Source of the DNA: Pseudomonadota bacterium
GTDB taxonomy: Bacteria; Pseudomonadota; Gammaproteobacteria; Burkholderiales; Burkholderiaceae
Assembly (NCBI GenBank): GCA_963205525.1
Contig: CAUJJP010000130.1
Location: forward strand, 1 to 61,642
Length of the DNA: 61,642 nt
Direction of reading: 5' to 3'
Shown in pieces: positions 46,136 to 55,697 of the stretch. The translations under genes and the position numbers were made by a program. Numbering within the stretch: the stretch's first letter is position 1; each line of letters starts with the position of its first letter. Under the pieces are notes generated by a model, which searched no databases, was not told where the DNA came from, and saw nothing but the letters and a program-made list of their open reading frames with translations.

Positions 46136-47500
46136 ATGACCGAAGACGAGGCACGCGCGGTCGTGCTGCTGCAGGCGCTGGAGGCGCAGCCGCCGTCGGC
46201 CCTGTGGACGGCCGAGGATCGCCAATGGGCGACCCGAGCCGCGCCGCAGGATCTCGGCGCCGATGCCACCCGTGGCGAGCGCCTGGCCGCGCGCGCGCGG
46301 GTGGCGCTGCAGCGGCTGGCGGCACGCGACCGCGGCATCCGGCGCCTGCTCGACGCGCGTGCATGGCAACCGGCCTGGGCCGGTCTGGCGCTGGCGATCG
46401 GGCTGCTCGCCGGGCTGGCGTCTGACGCGCTGGTCGGCGGCGCCTACTTCAACCTCTTGTCGCTGCACTTCTGGGCTCTGATCGCCTGGAATCTGGCGCT
46501 CTTCCTCTGGCTGGCCGCGGGTTCGATCCGTCACACCGGCGGGGGCGGTCGTTCGCGCCACGCGCTGGCGCGGCTGCTGGTACGGGCCACGCGTGCGGCC
46601 AGCCTGCCCGCCGGCTTTGCCGCCCGCTGGGCGCAGGCTGGCGCTGCGCTGAGTGCGGCGCGCGCGGCGCTGCTGTTGCACCTGGCCGCCGCCGGCCTGG
46701 CGCTGGGCCTGATCGCGGGCCTGGCCTTGCGCGGCCTGGTGCTGGACTACCGCGCCGGCTGGGCGAGCACCCTGCTCGGCTCGGACACGGTGCGCGATGT
46801 GCTGGCGCTGGCCTTGCAGCCGGCGCTGGCGCTGTCCGGATCCACCCTGCCGGCCGATTTCGAGGCCCTGCGCGTCACCCCGGGCCAGCCGGCCGCGGCC
46901 AGCGCCGCGCCCTGGATGGGCTGGATGGCGCTGCAGCTGCTGCTCGTCGTCGTCCTGCCGCGCCTGCTGCTGGCAGCCTGGGCGGGCTGGCGGGCACGGC
47001 GGCTGGCACAGGATTTCCCGCTCGACACCCAGGCCCCGGCCTTCGACCGCTGGTTGTCGCAGGCGGCGCGCACGCTGTGGGTGCTGCCGCACGGCGCTGC
47101 GCCCGCGCCGGCCGCGGCCGCCGGACTGCGCGCCATGCTGGCCGCCGGCTTCGGCAGCGAGGCGGCGCTGCATTGGGCGGATCCCCTGCCCTGGGGCGAG
47201 GAAGACCGTGTGCCGACGCCGCCGCCGGGTGCGCGCGCGCTGCTGTTGGTCGATCTGGCCGCCACCCCCGAGGCCGAGGTCCACGGCCGGCTGCTGCAGG
47301 CGCTGGCCGCGTCCGACCCCTTGATCGTCGCCGAACGCAGCGGATTCGTGCGCCGCTTCGGCGCCGGCGAACGGCTGGCGCAGCGCGAGGCGGCCTGGCG
47401 TGCGCTGGCCGGCGAGCGTGTGTTCGTCAGCGCAGCGCTCGCCGACCCCGACCCGGCAGCCGCGGTGCAGGCGCTGCAGGCGGCGCTGGCGGCCGGATGA
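46136..47500 (+). CDS. DUF2868 membrane protein
   Basis: 454 residues. After a basic N-terminal 75 residues come four hydrophobic segments: LALAIGLLAGLASDALVGGA, LHFWALIAWNLALFLWLAAG, LLLHLAAAGLALGLIAGLAL and WMALQLLLVVVLPRLLLAAW. The last 140 residues are soluble. It matches DUF2868, an uncharacterised family usually encoded next to a DUF3482 GTPase, as here. ATG 46136 was chosen over an earlier frame start inside Arg-rich shadow sequence. The function is not known. Confidence 0.85.
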   Translation: MTEDEARAVVLLQALEAQPPSALWTAEDRQWATRAAPQDLGADATRGERLAARARVALQRLAARDRGIRRLLDARAWQPAWAGLALAIGLLAGLASDALVGGAYFNLLSLHFWALIAWNLALFLWLAAGSIRHTGGGGRSRHALARLLVRATRAASLPAGFAARWAQAGAALSAARAALLLHLAAAGLALGLIAGLALRGLVLDYRAGWASTLLGSDTVRDVLALALQPALALSGSTLPADFEALRVTPGQPAAASAAPWMGWMALQLLLVVVLPRLLLAAWAGWRARRLAQDFPLDTQAPAFDRWLSQAARTLWVLPHGAAPAPAAAAGLRAMLAAGFGSEAALHWADPLPWGEEDRVPTPPPGARALLLVDLAATPEAEVHGRLLQALAASDPLIVAERSGFVRRFGAGERLAQREAAWRALAGERVFVSAALADPDPAAAVQALQAALAAG

Positions 47501-47513
47501 TGCGGGCCTGAGG

Positions 47514-48938
47514 ATGCAGGTCTCGCTGGCCCTGGTCTCGCACACCAACGTCGGCAAGACGACGCTGGCGCGCACCCTGCTGGGGCGCGACATCGGCGAG
47601 GTGCGCGACGCGCCGCACGTCACCGAGTTCGCCGAAGGCCATCTGCTGCTGCAATCGGAAGCGGACCGGCTGCTGCTGTGGGACACGCCCGGCTTCGGCG
47701 ACAGTGCACGCCTGCTGCGCCATCTGCGCCGTGCCGAGCAGCCGCTGCTGGGATTCCTGGCCGCGCGCTGGGACCGTTGGACCGACCGGCCCTTCTGGTC
47801 CAGCCAGCAGGCTTTGCGCGCGGTGCGCGACGAGGCCGATGTCGTCCTGTATCTGGTCAATGCCGCCGAGTCGCCGGCTGCCGCCGGCTACGTGGCGCCC
47901 GAGATGGAGCTGCTGCGCTGGATGGGCAAGCCGGTGCTGGTGCTGCTCAACCAGCTCGGCGCGCCGCGCCCGGCGGCCGAGGAGCAGGCCGAGATCGACG
48001 CCTGGCGCAGCCATCTGGCGGCCCATCCGCAGGTGCGTGCGGTGCTGCCGCTGGATGCCTTTGCCCGCTGCTGGGTGCAGGAGGGGGTGCTGCTGGCGAC
48101 GCTGGCCGAGCTGCTGGACGGCCAGGCGCGTGCCGCCATGCAGCGCCTGCACCACGCCTGGAACGACGCCGCGCAGCGTCGCTTCGAGGACGCGATGACG
48201 CTGCTGGCGGGCGCGCTGGCGCGTGCCGGCGCCGACCGCGAACCGCTGCCGGCCAGCGGCGCGCTGCGCGATCTGGCTCGCCGCGCCGGCCAGGCGCTGG
48301 GGCTGCCGCGCAGCGACGACCCGGCGACGCTGGCGCAGCAGGCGCTGGCGCAGCGGCTGGAGCAGGCGCTGCAGCGTGACACCGCCGCGCTGATCGCGCT
48401 GCACGGCCTGGGCGGCCAGGCCCAGGCCGAGGTGCTGGCGCGCATCGCAGCGCATTTCGACGTCCGGCTGCCGCTCGACGAAGGGCGCGCGGCGGTGTTC
48501 GGCGGCCTGGTCAGCGGCGCGCTCGCCGGGCTGAAGGCCGACCTCGCCAGCGGCGGCCTGACCCTGGGCGGCGGGCTGCTCGCCGGCGGGCTGATCGGCG
48601 CCCTGGGCGCGGCCGGTGCGGCGCGCGCGGTGAACCGGCTGCAGGGGCGTGACGAGGCAGCGGTGGGCTGGAGCGACGCCGCGCTGCTGGCGCAGGCCGA
48701 GGCGGCGCTGCTGCGCTACCTGGCGGTGGCGCACTTCGGCCGCGGGCGCGGCGACTGGGCGGCCGGGGAGGCGCCGCTGCACTGGCGGCCCATCGTCGGC
48801 GAAGCGCTTGCGGCGCAGTACCAGACCCTGCCTGCTGCCGCACGCCGCGGCCAGGAGCCCCTGCAGCCCTTGCTCGCCGACGCCGCGCGCGCCGTGCTGC
48901 TGCGCCTGTACCCGGCGCACCATAATCGCGCGCCATGA
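47514..48938 (+). CDS. DUF3482 GTPase
   Basis: 474 residues. An N-terminal Ras-like GTPase has the P-loop SHTNVGKTTLARTLLG (about 9-24), DTPGFGDSARLL as G3 and a poor G4 (VLLNQLG). The C-terminal half is helical with a glycine-rich hydrophobic segment (GGLTLGGGLLAGGLIGALGAAGAA) that could insert in or lie on the membrane. It pairs with the DUF2868 protein 13 bases upstream. Probably a membrane-linked switch of unknown purpose. ATG 47514 starts the P-loop domain directly. The stop overlaps trkA. Confidence 0.88.
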   Translation: MQVSLALVSHTNVGKTTLARTLLGRDIGEVRDAPHVTEFAEGHLLLQSEADRLLLWDTPGFGDSARLLRHLRRAEQPLLGFLAARWDRWTDRPFWSSQQALRAVRDEADVVLYLVNAAESPAAAGYVAPEMELLRWMGKPVLVLLNQLGAPRPAAEEQAEIDAWRSHLAAHPQVRAVLPLDAFARCWVQEGVLLATLAELLDGQARAAMQRLHHAWNDAAQRRFEDAMTLLAGALARAGADREPLPASGALRDLARRAGQALGLPRSDDPATLAQQALAQRLEQALQRDTAALIALHGLGGQAQAEVLARIAAHFDVRLPLDEGRAAVFGGLVSGALAGLKADLASGGLTLGGGLLAGGLIGALGAAGAARAVNRLQGRDEAAVGWSDAALLAQAEAALLRYLAVAHFGRGRGDWAAGEAPLHWRPIVGEALAAQYQTLPAAARRGQEPLQPLLADAARAVLLRLYPAHHNRAP

Positions 48939-50359
48939 AGATTCTGATCCTCGGCGCCGGCCGTGTCGGCGAGAGCGTGGCGGAGAGCCTCGTCACCGAG
49001 CAGAACGACATCACGGTGATCGACACCAACCCGCAGCGCCTTGCCGCGCTGCAGGACCGGCTGGACCTGCGCGGCGTTGCCGGCAACGGCATCCAGCCCT
49101 CGGTGCTGCGCGAGGCCGGGGCCGAGGACGCCGACATGCTGATCGCCTGCGCGCCGCTGGACGAGACCAACCTCGTCGCCTGCAAGGTGGCGCACGAGGT
49201 GTTCGGCATCCAGACCCGGATCGCGCGCGTGCGCAGCCCCGAGTTCGAGGGCGGCAGCGAGCTCATGGCCAGGAACGGCTTCGCGGTCGACCAGACGATC
49301 TGCCCCGAGGAGAGCCTGACCACCTACATCCGGCGCCTGATCGAGTTCCCGGAGGCGCTGCAGGTGCTGGACTTCGCCCAGCAACGGGTGAGCATGGTGT
49401 CGGTGCGCACCGTGCACGGCGGCCCGCTGGTCGGCCACACCATCAGCGAGCTGCCGCAGATGGCGCCCGAGGTGCCGATGCGCATCGTCGCCATCTACCG
49501 GCGCGACCTGATGGGGCAGGACCGCCAGATCGTGTGTGAGGGCGACACCCGCGTCGAGCCGGGCGACGAGGTCTTCCTGCTCGCCGCCAGCAGCCACATC
49601 CGGCGCGCCCTGGACGCCCTGCGCCGGCGCGACGACCCGGTGCGCCGCCTCATCATCGCCGGCGGCGGCCGCGTCGGCCTGCGGCTGGCGCGCCAGATCG
49701 CCGCCAGCTGCCGGGTCAAGATCATCGAGTCCGACCCCGCGCGCTGCGAGTACCTGACCACCCAGCTGCCCGAGAGCGCGCTCGTGCTGCGCGGCGACAG
49801 CACCGACGAGGACCTGCTGGAGCAGGAGAACGTCGCCGGCTGCGACCTCTTCCTGGCGCTCACCAGCGACGACGAGGACAACATCATGTCCTGCCTGCTG
49901 GCCAAGCGCATGGGCGCGCGCCGCGTGCTGGCGCTCATCAACCGCAAGGCCTACGCCGACCTCGTGCAGGGCCAGGGCACGCAGATCGACATCGCGGTCT
50001 CGCCCTCGCAGACCGTGATCGGCGAGCTGCTCACCCACGTGCGCCGGGGCGACGTGGCCGCCGTCTACAGCCTGCGTCGCGGCGCCGCCGAGGTGCTGGA
50101 GGTGGTGGCGCGCGGCGACCGCAAGAATTCCAAGGTGGTCGGCCGCCGCATCGAGCAGATCGCGCTGCCGGCCGGCGCCGTGATCGGCGCCATCGTGCGC
50201 GAGCTCCCCGACGGCGAGGGCGGGGCGCGCGCCGAGGTCGTGATCCCGCACCACGACACCGAGATCCGCAGCGACGACCACGTGATCGTCTTCGTGCCGC
50301 GCAAGCGCATGCTGCGCCAGGTCGAGAAGCTGTTCCAGGTCGGGGCGATGTTCTTCTGA
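48935..50359 (+). CDS. trkA: Trk potassium uptake regulatory subunit TrkA
   Basis: 474 residues with two tandem RCK units: GAGRVGESVAESL at 7-19 and GGGRVGLRLARQI near 244, each a NAD-binding Rossmann fold followed by a TrkA-C domain. It sits on the cytoplasmic face of TrkH and gates K+ entry according to nucleotides. The start overlaps the GTPase stop by four bases (ATGA), tying it to that gene. CATAAT at 48921-48926 just upstream might be an internal -10 box. Confidence 0.97.
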   Translation: MKILILGAGRVGESVAESLVTEQNDITVIDTNPQRLAALQDRLDLRGVAGNGIQPSVLREAGAEDADMLIACAPLDETNLVACKVAHEVFGIQTRIARVRSPEFEGGSELMARNGFAVDQTICPEESLTTYIRRLIEFPEALQVLDFAQQRVSMVSVRTVHGGPLVGHTISELPQMAPEVPMRIVAIYRRDLMGQDRQIVCEGDTRVEPGDEVFLLAASSHIRRALDALRRRDDPVRRLIIAGGGRVGLRLARQIAASCRVKIIESDPARCEYLTTQLPESALVLRGDSTDEDLLEQENVAGCDLFLALTSDDEDNIMSCLLAKRMGARRVLALINRKAYADLVQGQGTQIDIAVSPSQTVIGELLTHVRRGDVAAVYSLRRGAAEVLEVVARGDRKNSKVVGRRIEQIALPAGAVIGAIVRELPDGEGGARAEVVIPHHDTEIRSDDHVIVFVPRKRMLRQVEKLFQVGAMFF

Positions 50360-50363
50360 TGCG

Positions 50364-51827
50364 GTGCCGGGCGTGAGCGACTTCGCCGTCGTCGGCCTGA
50401 TCGGCCGCATGGTCGTGCTGTTCGCGCTCCTGATGGGGGTGCCGCTGGGCTTTGCCCTGTATCACCACGACCCGGCGGAGCAGGCCTTCACCGTCTCCAT
50501 CGGCGTCACCGCGGTCGCCGGGCTGGCGCTCAGCCTGGCGACCCGGCGCTCGCGCCGCGAGCTGCAGCCGCGCGACGGCTTCCTGCTCGTCACCCTGGTG
50601 TGGATGGTGCTGCCTGCCTTCGCCGCCCTGCCGCTGTGGCTGGCGGTGCCGGGGCTGAGCGTGACCGACGCCTACTTCGAGGCCATGAGCGGCTTCACCA
50701 CCACCGGCGCCACCGCGCTGTCGGGGCTGGACGCGCTGCCGCGCTCGGTCAACGTCTGGCGCTGCTTCCTGCAGCTGGTGGGCGGGCTGGGCATCCTGGT
50801 GCTGGCGGTCGCCATCCTGCCGTTGCTGGGGGTGGGCGGCTCGCAGCTCTTCAAGTCGGAGATGACCGGCCCGATGAAGGACGCCAAGCTCACGCCGCGC
50901 ATCGCCGAGACCGCGCGCGGGCTGTGGGCGGTCTACTTCTGGTTCTGCCTGGCCTGCTTTGGCGCCTACCGCTGGGCCGGCATGAGCTGGGAAGACGCCT
51001 TCATGCACATGTGCACGACCATGAGCCTGGCCGGCTCCTCGTCGCACGACGCCAGCTTCGCCTACTGGAACTCGCCGCGCATCGAGGCGGTGGCGATCTT
51101 CTTCATGATGCTGGCCGGGGTCAGCATCGCGACCTACTTCGTCGCCTGGCGCCAGCGCTCGCTGCGCGCGCTGCGCGCCAGCGTCGAGCTGCGCGCCTTC
51201 TTCGGCGTGATCGTGGTCGCGGTGCTGTTCGTCGCCGCCTACCTGCGCGGCAACGGCGTCTACGCGAGCTGGGGCGAGGCGCTGCGCCACTCGGCCTTCC
51301 ACGTCGTCTCGCTCGCCACCACCACCGGCTACGCGAGCCAGGACTACGCCCAGTGGCCCATCTTCGCCGGCTTGCTGATGCTGATGCTGGGCTGCTTCGC
51401 CACCGGCGCCGGCAGCACCGGCGGCGGCATCACGATGATACGCATGCTGCTGCTGCTCAAGCTCTCGCAGCGCGAGCTGGTGCGCATCGTGCACCCGAAC
51501 GCGGTCAGCCCGGTGGTCATGGGCGGGCAGGCGATAGACCCGCGCGTGATGCAGAACGTGATCGCCTACATGATGATGTACGGCGCCACCCTGGTCATCC
51601 TGACCATGCTGCTGATCTTCAGCGGGCTGGAGCCGGTGACCGCCTTCACCGCCGTCTTCGCCTGCGTCAACAACATCGGCCCGGCGCTCGGTGCGGTGGG
51701 GCCGAGCGGCAACTTCGGCGTCCTCACCGATTTCCAGACCTGGGTCTGCAGCTTCGGCATGCTGCTCGGCCGGCTCGAGCTGCTGAGCCTGCTGGTGCTG
51801 CTGACGCCGCAGTTCTGGCGCCGCTGA
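50364..51827 (+). CDS. trkH: Trk potassium transporter membrane subunit TrkH
   Basis: 487 residues with the four pore-loop repeats: GFTTTGATALSG, TTMSLAGSSSHDASF, LATTTGYASQDY and CVNNIGPALGAVGPSGNF, plus VGGLGILVLAVAILP and GSTGGGITMIRML. The second filter reads SLAGSSS where the common form is ATGGFS; the pore Gly is kept. The start is GTG 50364, four bases after the trkA stop; a second GTG at 50373 is possible. It ends in a strong hairpin. Confidence 0.96.
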   Translation: MPGVSDFAVVGLIGRMVVLFALLMGVPLGFALYHHDPAEQAFTVSIGVTAVAGLALSLATRRSRRELQPRDGFLLVTLVWMVLPAFAALPLWLAVPGLSVTDAYFEAMSGFTTTGATALSGLDALPRSVNVWRCFLQLVGGLGILVLAVAILPLLGVGGSQLFKSEMTGPMKDAKLTPRIAETARGLWAVYFWFCLACFGAYRWAGMSWEDAFMHMCTTMSLAGSSSHDASFAYWNSPRIEAVAIFFMMLAGVSIATYFVAWRQRSLRALRASVELRAFFGVIVVAVLFVAAYLRGNGVYASWGEALRHSAFHVVSLATTTGYASQDYAQWPIFAGLLMLMLGCFATGAGSTGGGITMIRMLLLLKLSQRELVRIVHPNAVSPVVMGGQAIDPRVMQNVIAYMMMYGATLVILTMLLIFSGLEPVTAFTAVFACVNNIGPALGAVGPSGNFGVLTDFQTWVCSFGMLLGRLELLSLLVLLTPQFWRR

Positions 51828-51838
51828 GAGCGGCGCCA
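51816..51838 (+). terminator. Hairpin across the trkH stop codon
   Basis: TGGCGCCGCT-GAG-AGCGGCGCCA: perfect 10-bp stem with three-base loop; the trkH TGA lies at 51825-51827, within it. No T-run follows, so this may be a Rho-assisted terminator or an RNA-stabilising end. Confidence 0.6.
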
Positions 51839-51924
51839 GGCTTGACGCGACAGCGCGGCGGCGGCGCCGGCATCGGCGATCATCGCGGCTGCACACCACC
51901 GCGGGCCTCGGGGCCCGGACCGCG

Positions 51925-53898
51925 ATGCACGACAACGACGACCTGGACGAGCTGGACGAGGGACTCGACGCCGAGCTGCTGATGCGCCTGAGCGCCGGCT
52001 GGCTGCTGGGCATGGGCAGCGTCGAGCGCTACCTGGACCACCTCGCCGCACACGGCAGCAGCTTGTTCGCCGAGGCGATCACCGATGATCCGGCCGAGGT
52101 GGCGGCGGCGCCGGCGAGCAAGGTGCTGCGTGCCGACGCGCCTCAGTTCTTCCGCAGCCTGGGCTGGAACATCGCGCGCTCCATGCCCTTGCCGGCGCTG
52201 GACTGGAAGCCGCACCGGCTGCAGCCGCCGGGGCGCAACGAGCCCTGCCTGTGCGGCTCCGGCGCCAAGTACAAGCACTGCTGCCAGCGCCTGATCGAGC
52301 ACGGCCCGCGGCTCGATCCGGTCTACCTCGGTGCCATGGTGGTGCAGCAGCTGCCGGCCAAGGACTGGAAGACGCTGCCCGCCAGCGCGGTCCACCCCGA
52401 CATGCTGGCCGCCGCCGCCCACGAGCTGCGCGAGCGCGGTGAGCTGCGCCAGGCCATGCAGCTGCTCGAACCCTGGGCCAAGCTGCCTGCGCCCTGGGCG
52501 GCGCAGCGGGTGGAGCTGCTGGACCTGCTGGCCGACCTCTACCTGGACCTGGACCACCCGCGCAAGCGCAAGGCACTCGCGCAGGCGATGGTCGAACGCG
52601 GCGACGCCGCGGTACAAAGCCTGGGCTGGCAGCGCCTGAGCATGATGGCGAGCGACCAGGGCGACCCGGCAGCGGCGCGCGCGGCCTTCGAGCGCGCCCA
52701 GCGCCTGACCCCCGACGACCCGCGCATCGCGCTGCTCGAAGTGACCACCTTGCTCGGCAACGGCGAGCTCGACCGCGCCCACGAGCGCGCCGCCTTCCAC
52801 GCGCGCCGGCTCGCCCGCCTGCCCCATGCGGCGGAGCTGGCGCCGCAGATCGAGGGCCTGCAGGCGCTGGCGCGCGGCGAGATGGACCATGTGGCCAGCG
52901 CCGGGTTTGCCGACGACGGGTTCGACGACACCGGCTTCGACGACGATGGGCGGGATGCCGAGGTCCGCGATCTGCCGGCTCTCGCCGCCATGCTCATCCA
53001 GGCGATGGACGATCTGCAGCGCTGGATCGAAGCCCAGCCCGCGGCCCGGCTGCGGCTGGACCTCGCGCAGGCGAGCGCGCAGGACCTGGGCGAGCTGAAG
53101 CCGGCGCCCGAGCTGGCGCGCAAGCTCCAGGCCTGGCGCAAGGTTTTCCAGGCACCGGATGCGGGCGCCGATCTGCAGCAGCTGGACCCCGGGCGCTGGC
53201 AGCCGCTGCTGCGGCGCGAGCCCATGCTGCTGGACAGCTTCGAGGTGCTCGACGACCTGGTCGGGGCGCTGGAGATGATGCCGCCACCGTTCGTCGCAGG
53301 CGTGCAGGCGGCGCTGCTGCAGCGCGCGCTGGCGCTGTGGACCCTGCTGCGCGAGCGCTGGCCGCAGGCGCGCTGCGAATGGGGCTGGCTGGGCAACCGG
53401 CCGGCGCTGCGCCTGCTGGTGCAGCGCATAGACATCGACACCACGCCGCGCGCCGAGGAGAGCTTCGAGTGGCTGCGCGCGATGGTCGAGCAGCTCAACC
53501 CGAGTGACAACCACGGCCTGCGCGAGCGCCTGGGCGCGGTGCTGCTGCGCCGTGGCGACGCCGCCGCAGCGCTGGCGCTGGCCGATCGCTACCCGGACGA
53601 CTTCGTCGGCATGGCGCTCATCCGCGCCCGCGCCCTGCTCGCCCTGCAGCGGCTGGACGAGGCGCAGGCGGCCTGGGTCGCGGCCTGCCGGGCGAACCGC
53701 CACGTCGCCGCCCTGCTGCTGAAGGCGCGCGCACCGCGCCCGCCGGATCTGCCCGGTGTGGTCGTCGGCTCGCCCGAGCAGGCGCGCGCCGTGGTCGCCG
53801 GCCAGCACGACCTCTGGCGCGACAAGGCGGTGCAGGCCTGGCTGAAGCGGCAGATCGGCGGCGGCGCCGGCGACACGCCCGAACTGCCCCTGTCCTGA
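51925..53898 (+). CDS. SEC-C and TPR-repeat protein
   Basis: 657 residues, soluble. An acidic N-terminus ([16 protein letters not shown]) is followed by a SEC-C zinc motif [17 protein letters not shown] at about 104-120, as in SecA tails. TPR-like repeats cover about 150-290 ([42 protein letters not shown]). An acidic run ([15 protein letters not shown]) and a helical C-terminal half complete it. Function unknown; a protein- or ribosome-binding scaffold is a fair guess. It is flanked on both sides by hairpins with a GGCGCCGC core and so is probably a separate transcript. Confidence 0.82.
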   Translation: MHDNDDLDELDEGLDAELLMRLSAGWLLGMGSVERYLDHLAAHGSSLFAEAITDDPAEVAAAPASKVLRADAPQFFRSLGWNIARSMPLPALDWKPHRLQPPGRNEPCLCGSGAKYKHCCQRLIEHGPRLDPVYLGAMVVQQLPAKDWKTLPASAVHPDMLAAAAHELRERGELRQAMQLLEPWAKLPAPWAAQRVELLDLLADLYLDLDHPRKRKALAQAMVERGDAAVQSLGWQRLSMMASDQGDPAAARAAFERAQRLTPDDPRIALLEVTTLLGNGELDRAHERAAFHARRLARLPHAAELAPQIEGLQALARGEMDHVASAGFADDGFDDTGFDDDGRDAEVRDLPALAAMLIQAMDDLQRWIEAQPAARLRLDLAQASAQDLGELKPAPELARKLQAWRKVFQAPDAGADLQQLDPGRWQPLLRREPMLLDSFEVLDDLVGALEMMPPPFVAGVQAALLQRALALWTLLRERWPQARCEWGWLGNRPALRLLVQRIDIDTTPRAEESFEWLRAMVEQLNPSDNHGLRERLGAVLLRRGDAAAALALADRYPDDFVGMALIRARALLALQRLDEAQAAWVAACRANRHVAALLLKARAPRPPDLPGVVVGSPEQARAVVAGQHDLWRDKAVQAWLKRQIGGGAGDTPELPLS

Positions 53899-53907
53899 TC
53901 GCACTGG

Positions 53908-53945
53908 GGCGCCGCGAGCGGCGCCTGTCGTCGAAATGGACGACA
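53908..53945 (+). terminator. Two back-to-back hairpins after the SEC-C gene
   Basis: GGCGCCGC-GA-GCGGCGCC (53908-53925) is followed with no gap by TGTCGTC-GAAATG-GACGACA (53926-53945); both are perfect. The first shares its core with the hairpin after trkH. No T-run, so the termination role is likely but not certain. Confidence 0.6.
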
Positions 53946-54025
53946 TGACGCGCCGGCCGCGGGCGCGCACCATCCGGCGGCGGCGCGCAAGGGGCGCGCT
54001 GACGACCACAGGATGGAGACGAACG

Positions 54026-55594
54026 ATGTTCATTGACACAGGCAGGACGGCGCGTCAGGCGCGCGCGCCCATGTCCACCGTAGAACGACGGGGCTCGCGG
54101 CCACTGGCGGCGGCGGCCGTGTGCGGCGCGCTCGCCCTGGCGACGGCGCAGGCGGCACAGGCTGCAGCGGACAGCCCGGTTGCGGCCAGCGCGCGCGCCG
54201 CCGCAGCCCAGGTCTGCGCCGGCACGCTCAAGAGCGAGGCGCTGGTCGCGGCCGCCATCGAGCGCGCGAAAGCGGTGGCGGCACACAACGTCTTCGTGAC
54301 CCTGGACGAGGCCGGCGCGCTGGCGGCGGCGCGGGCGCTGGACGCGGCGCCCAAGGCGCAGCGCTGCCGGCCGCTGGCGGGCGTGCCCATCGTCGTGAAG
54401 GACAACATCGAGGTCGCGGGCCTGCCCAGCACCGGCGGCACGCCGGCGCTGAAGGACTACCGGCCCCGGGCCGATGCGCCGGTGGTGGCCAAGCTGCGCG
54501 CGGCCGGCGCCATCGTGCTCGGCAAGACCCTCATGCACGAGCTGGCGTTCGGCGTCTCCGGCTTCAACCCGGCCTTCAACACCGGTTCCGAACCGGGCGT
54601 GCGCAACGCCTACGACCGCAGCCGCAGCGCCGGCGGATCTTCCTCCGGCAACGGGGCCGCGCTCGGCGCGCGCGTCGTCTTCGCCGCCCTGGGCACCGAC
54701 ACCGGCGGCTCGGTGCGCGTGCCCTGCGCCTTCAACGGCTGCGCCAGCCTGCGCCCGACGGTCGGCCGCTACCCCGGCGCCGGCATCGTGCCGATCTCGC
54801 ACACGCGCGACACCGCCGGGCCGATGGCCCAAGGCATGGTCGACGTCGAGCTGCTGGACCGACTGATCGCCGGCGGCCAGCCTCTCAAGCCGCGTGCGCC
54901 CAAGGGCCTGCGCCTGGGTCTGGTGAAGGACTTCCTCGCCGGCCTGGACGCCGACACCCAAGCCGCCTTCGATGCCGCGCGAGCCAAGCTCGAGGCCGCG
55001 GGTGTCAGCCTGGTCGAAGTCGAGATGCCGCGCCTGATGGAGCTCAACGGCGCGATCAGCTTCCCGGTCGCCCTGTACGAGGCGCACGACGACCTGGTGG
55101 CCTATCTGAAGCACACCGGCACCGGCCTGAGCATCGAGCAGGTGGCGGCGCAGGCGGCGAGCCCGGACGTCAAGGGCACCTACCAGGGACTCGTCATCCC
55201 CTACAAGCTGCCCGGCCCCGACAACAGCGTGGTCGACGCGCGGCCGATCTACGAGGCGGCGATGAAGACCGCGCGCCCGGCGCTGCAGGCCTTGTACGCC
55301 GCCACCTTCAAGCAGCACCGGCTGGACGCCCTGGTCTTCCCCACCGTGCCCCATGTGGCGATGGCGGCGAACCCCGAGTCCAGCAGCGTGGCGGTCTTCG
55401 GCGGCGTGATACGCAACGCCGACCCGAGCAGCAACGCCGGCCTGCCCGGGCTGCAGTTGCCGATCGCCCTCGGCGCGAGCAGCGGCCTGCCGGTGGGGCT
55501 GGAGCTCGATGGTCCTGCGGGCAGCGACCGCCGGCTGATCGCCATCGGCCTCGGCTTGGAGAAGCTCTTCGGCCAGCTCCCCGCACCGCGCTGA
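54026..55594 (+). CDS. Exported amidase-signature hydrolase (indoleacetamide hydrolase-like)
   Basis: 522 residues. Signal peptide with a long n-region and core [20 protein letters not shown]. The amidase Ser-Ser-Lys triad is intact: Lys in IVVKDNIEV, Ser in [23 protein letters not shown] and the glycine-rich [30 protein letters not shown] and the C-terminal [24 protein letters not shown] match the IaaH-like group. ATG 54026 has GGAG at proper spacing; a later ATG at 54071 lacks one. It would hydrolyse an amide in the periplasm; the natural substrate is unknown. Confidence 0.9.
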   Translation: MFIDTGRTARQARAPMSTVERRGSRPLAAAAVCGALALATAQAAQAAADSPVAASARAAAAQVCAGTLKSEALVAAAIERAKAVAAHNVFVTLDEAGALAAARALDAAPKAQRCRPLAGVPIVVKDNIEVAGLPSTGGTPALKDYRPRADAPVVAKLRAAGAIVLGKTLMHELAFGVSGFNPAFNTGSEPGVRNAYDRSRSAGGSSSGNGAALGARVVFAALGTDTGGSVRVPCAFNGCASLRPTVGRYPGAGIVPISHTRDTAGPMAQGMVDVELLDRLIAGGQPLKPRAPKGLRLGLVKDFLAGLDADTQAAFDAARAKLEAAGVSLVEVEMPRLMELNGAISFPVALYEAHDDLVAYLKHTGTGLSIEQVAAQAASPDVKGTYQGLVIPYKLPGPDNSVVDARPIYEAAMKTARPALQALYAATFKQHRLDALVFPTVPHVAMAANPESSSVAVFGGVIRNADPSSNAGLPGLQLPIALGASSGLPVGLELDGPAGSDRRLIAIGLGLEKLFGQLPAPR

Positions 55595-55605
55595 GCGTGC
55601 GCAGA

Positions 55606-55663
55606 GTGCGCGCCGGGTGCGCGCTGGGTGCGCGCGCAGGGCTGCGGGCGCAGGGCTGCGGGC
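55606..55663. repeat. GC-rich tandem repeats between amidase and luxR-type gene
   Basis: GTGCGCGC(C/T)GG in three consecutive 11-bp units (55606-55638, last degenerate), then GCAGGGCTGCGGGC twice (55636-55649, 55650-55663). They fill the gap between convergent genes. Confidence 0.75.
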
Positions 55664-55697
55664 GCACGGCGGCGGGCGGTTGGCGGGCGCGGCCGGA

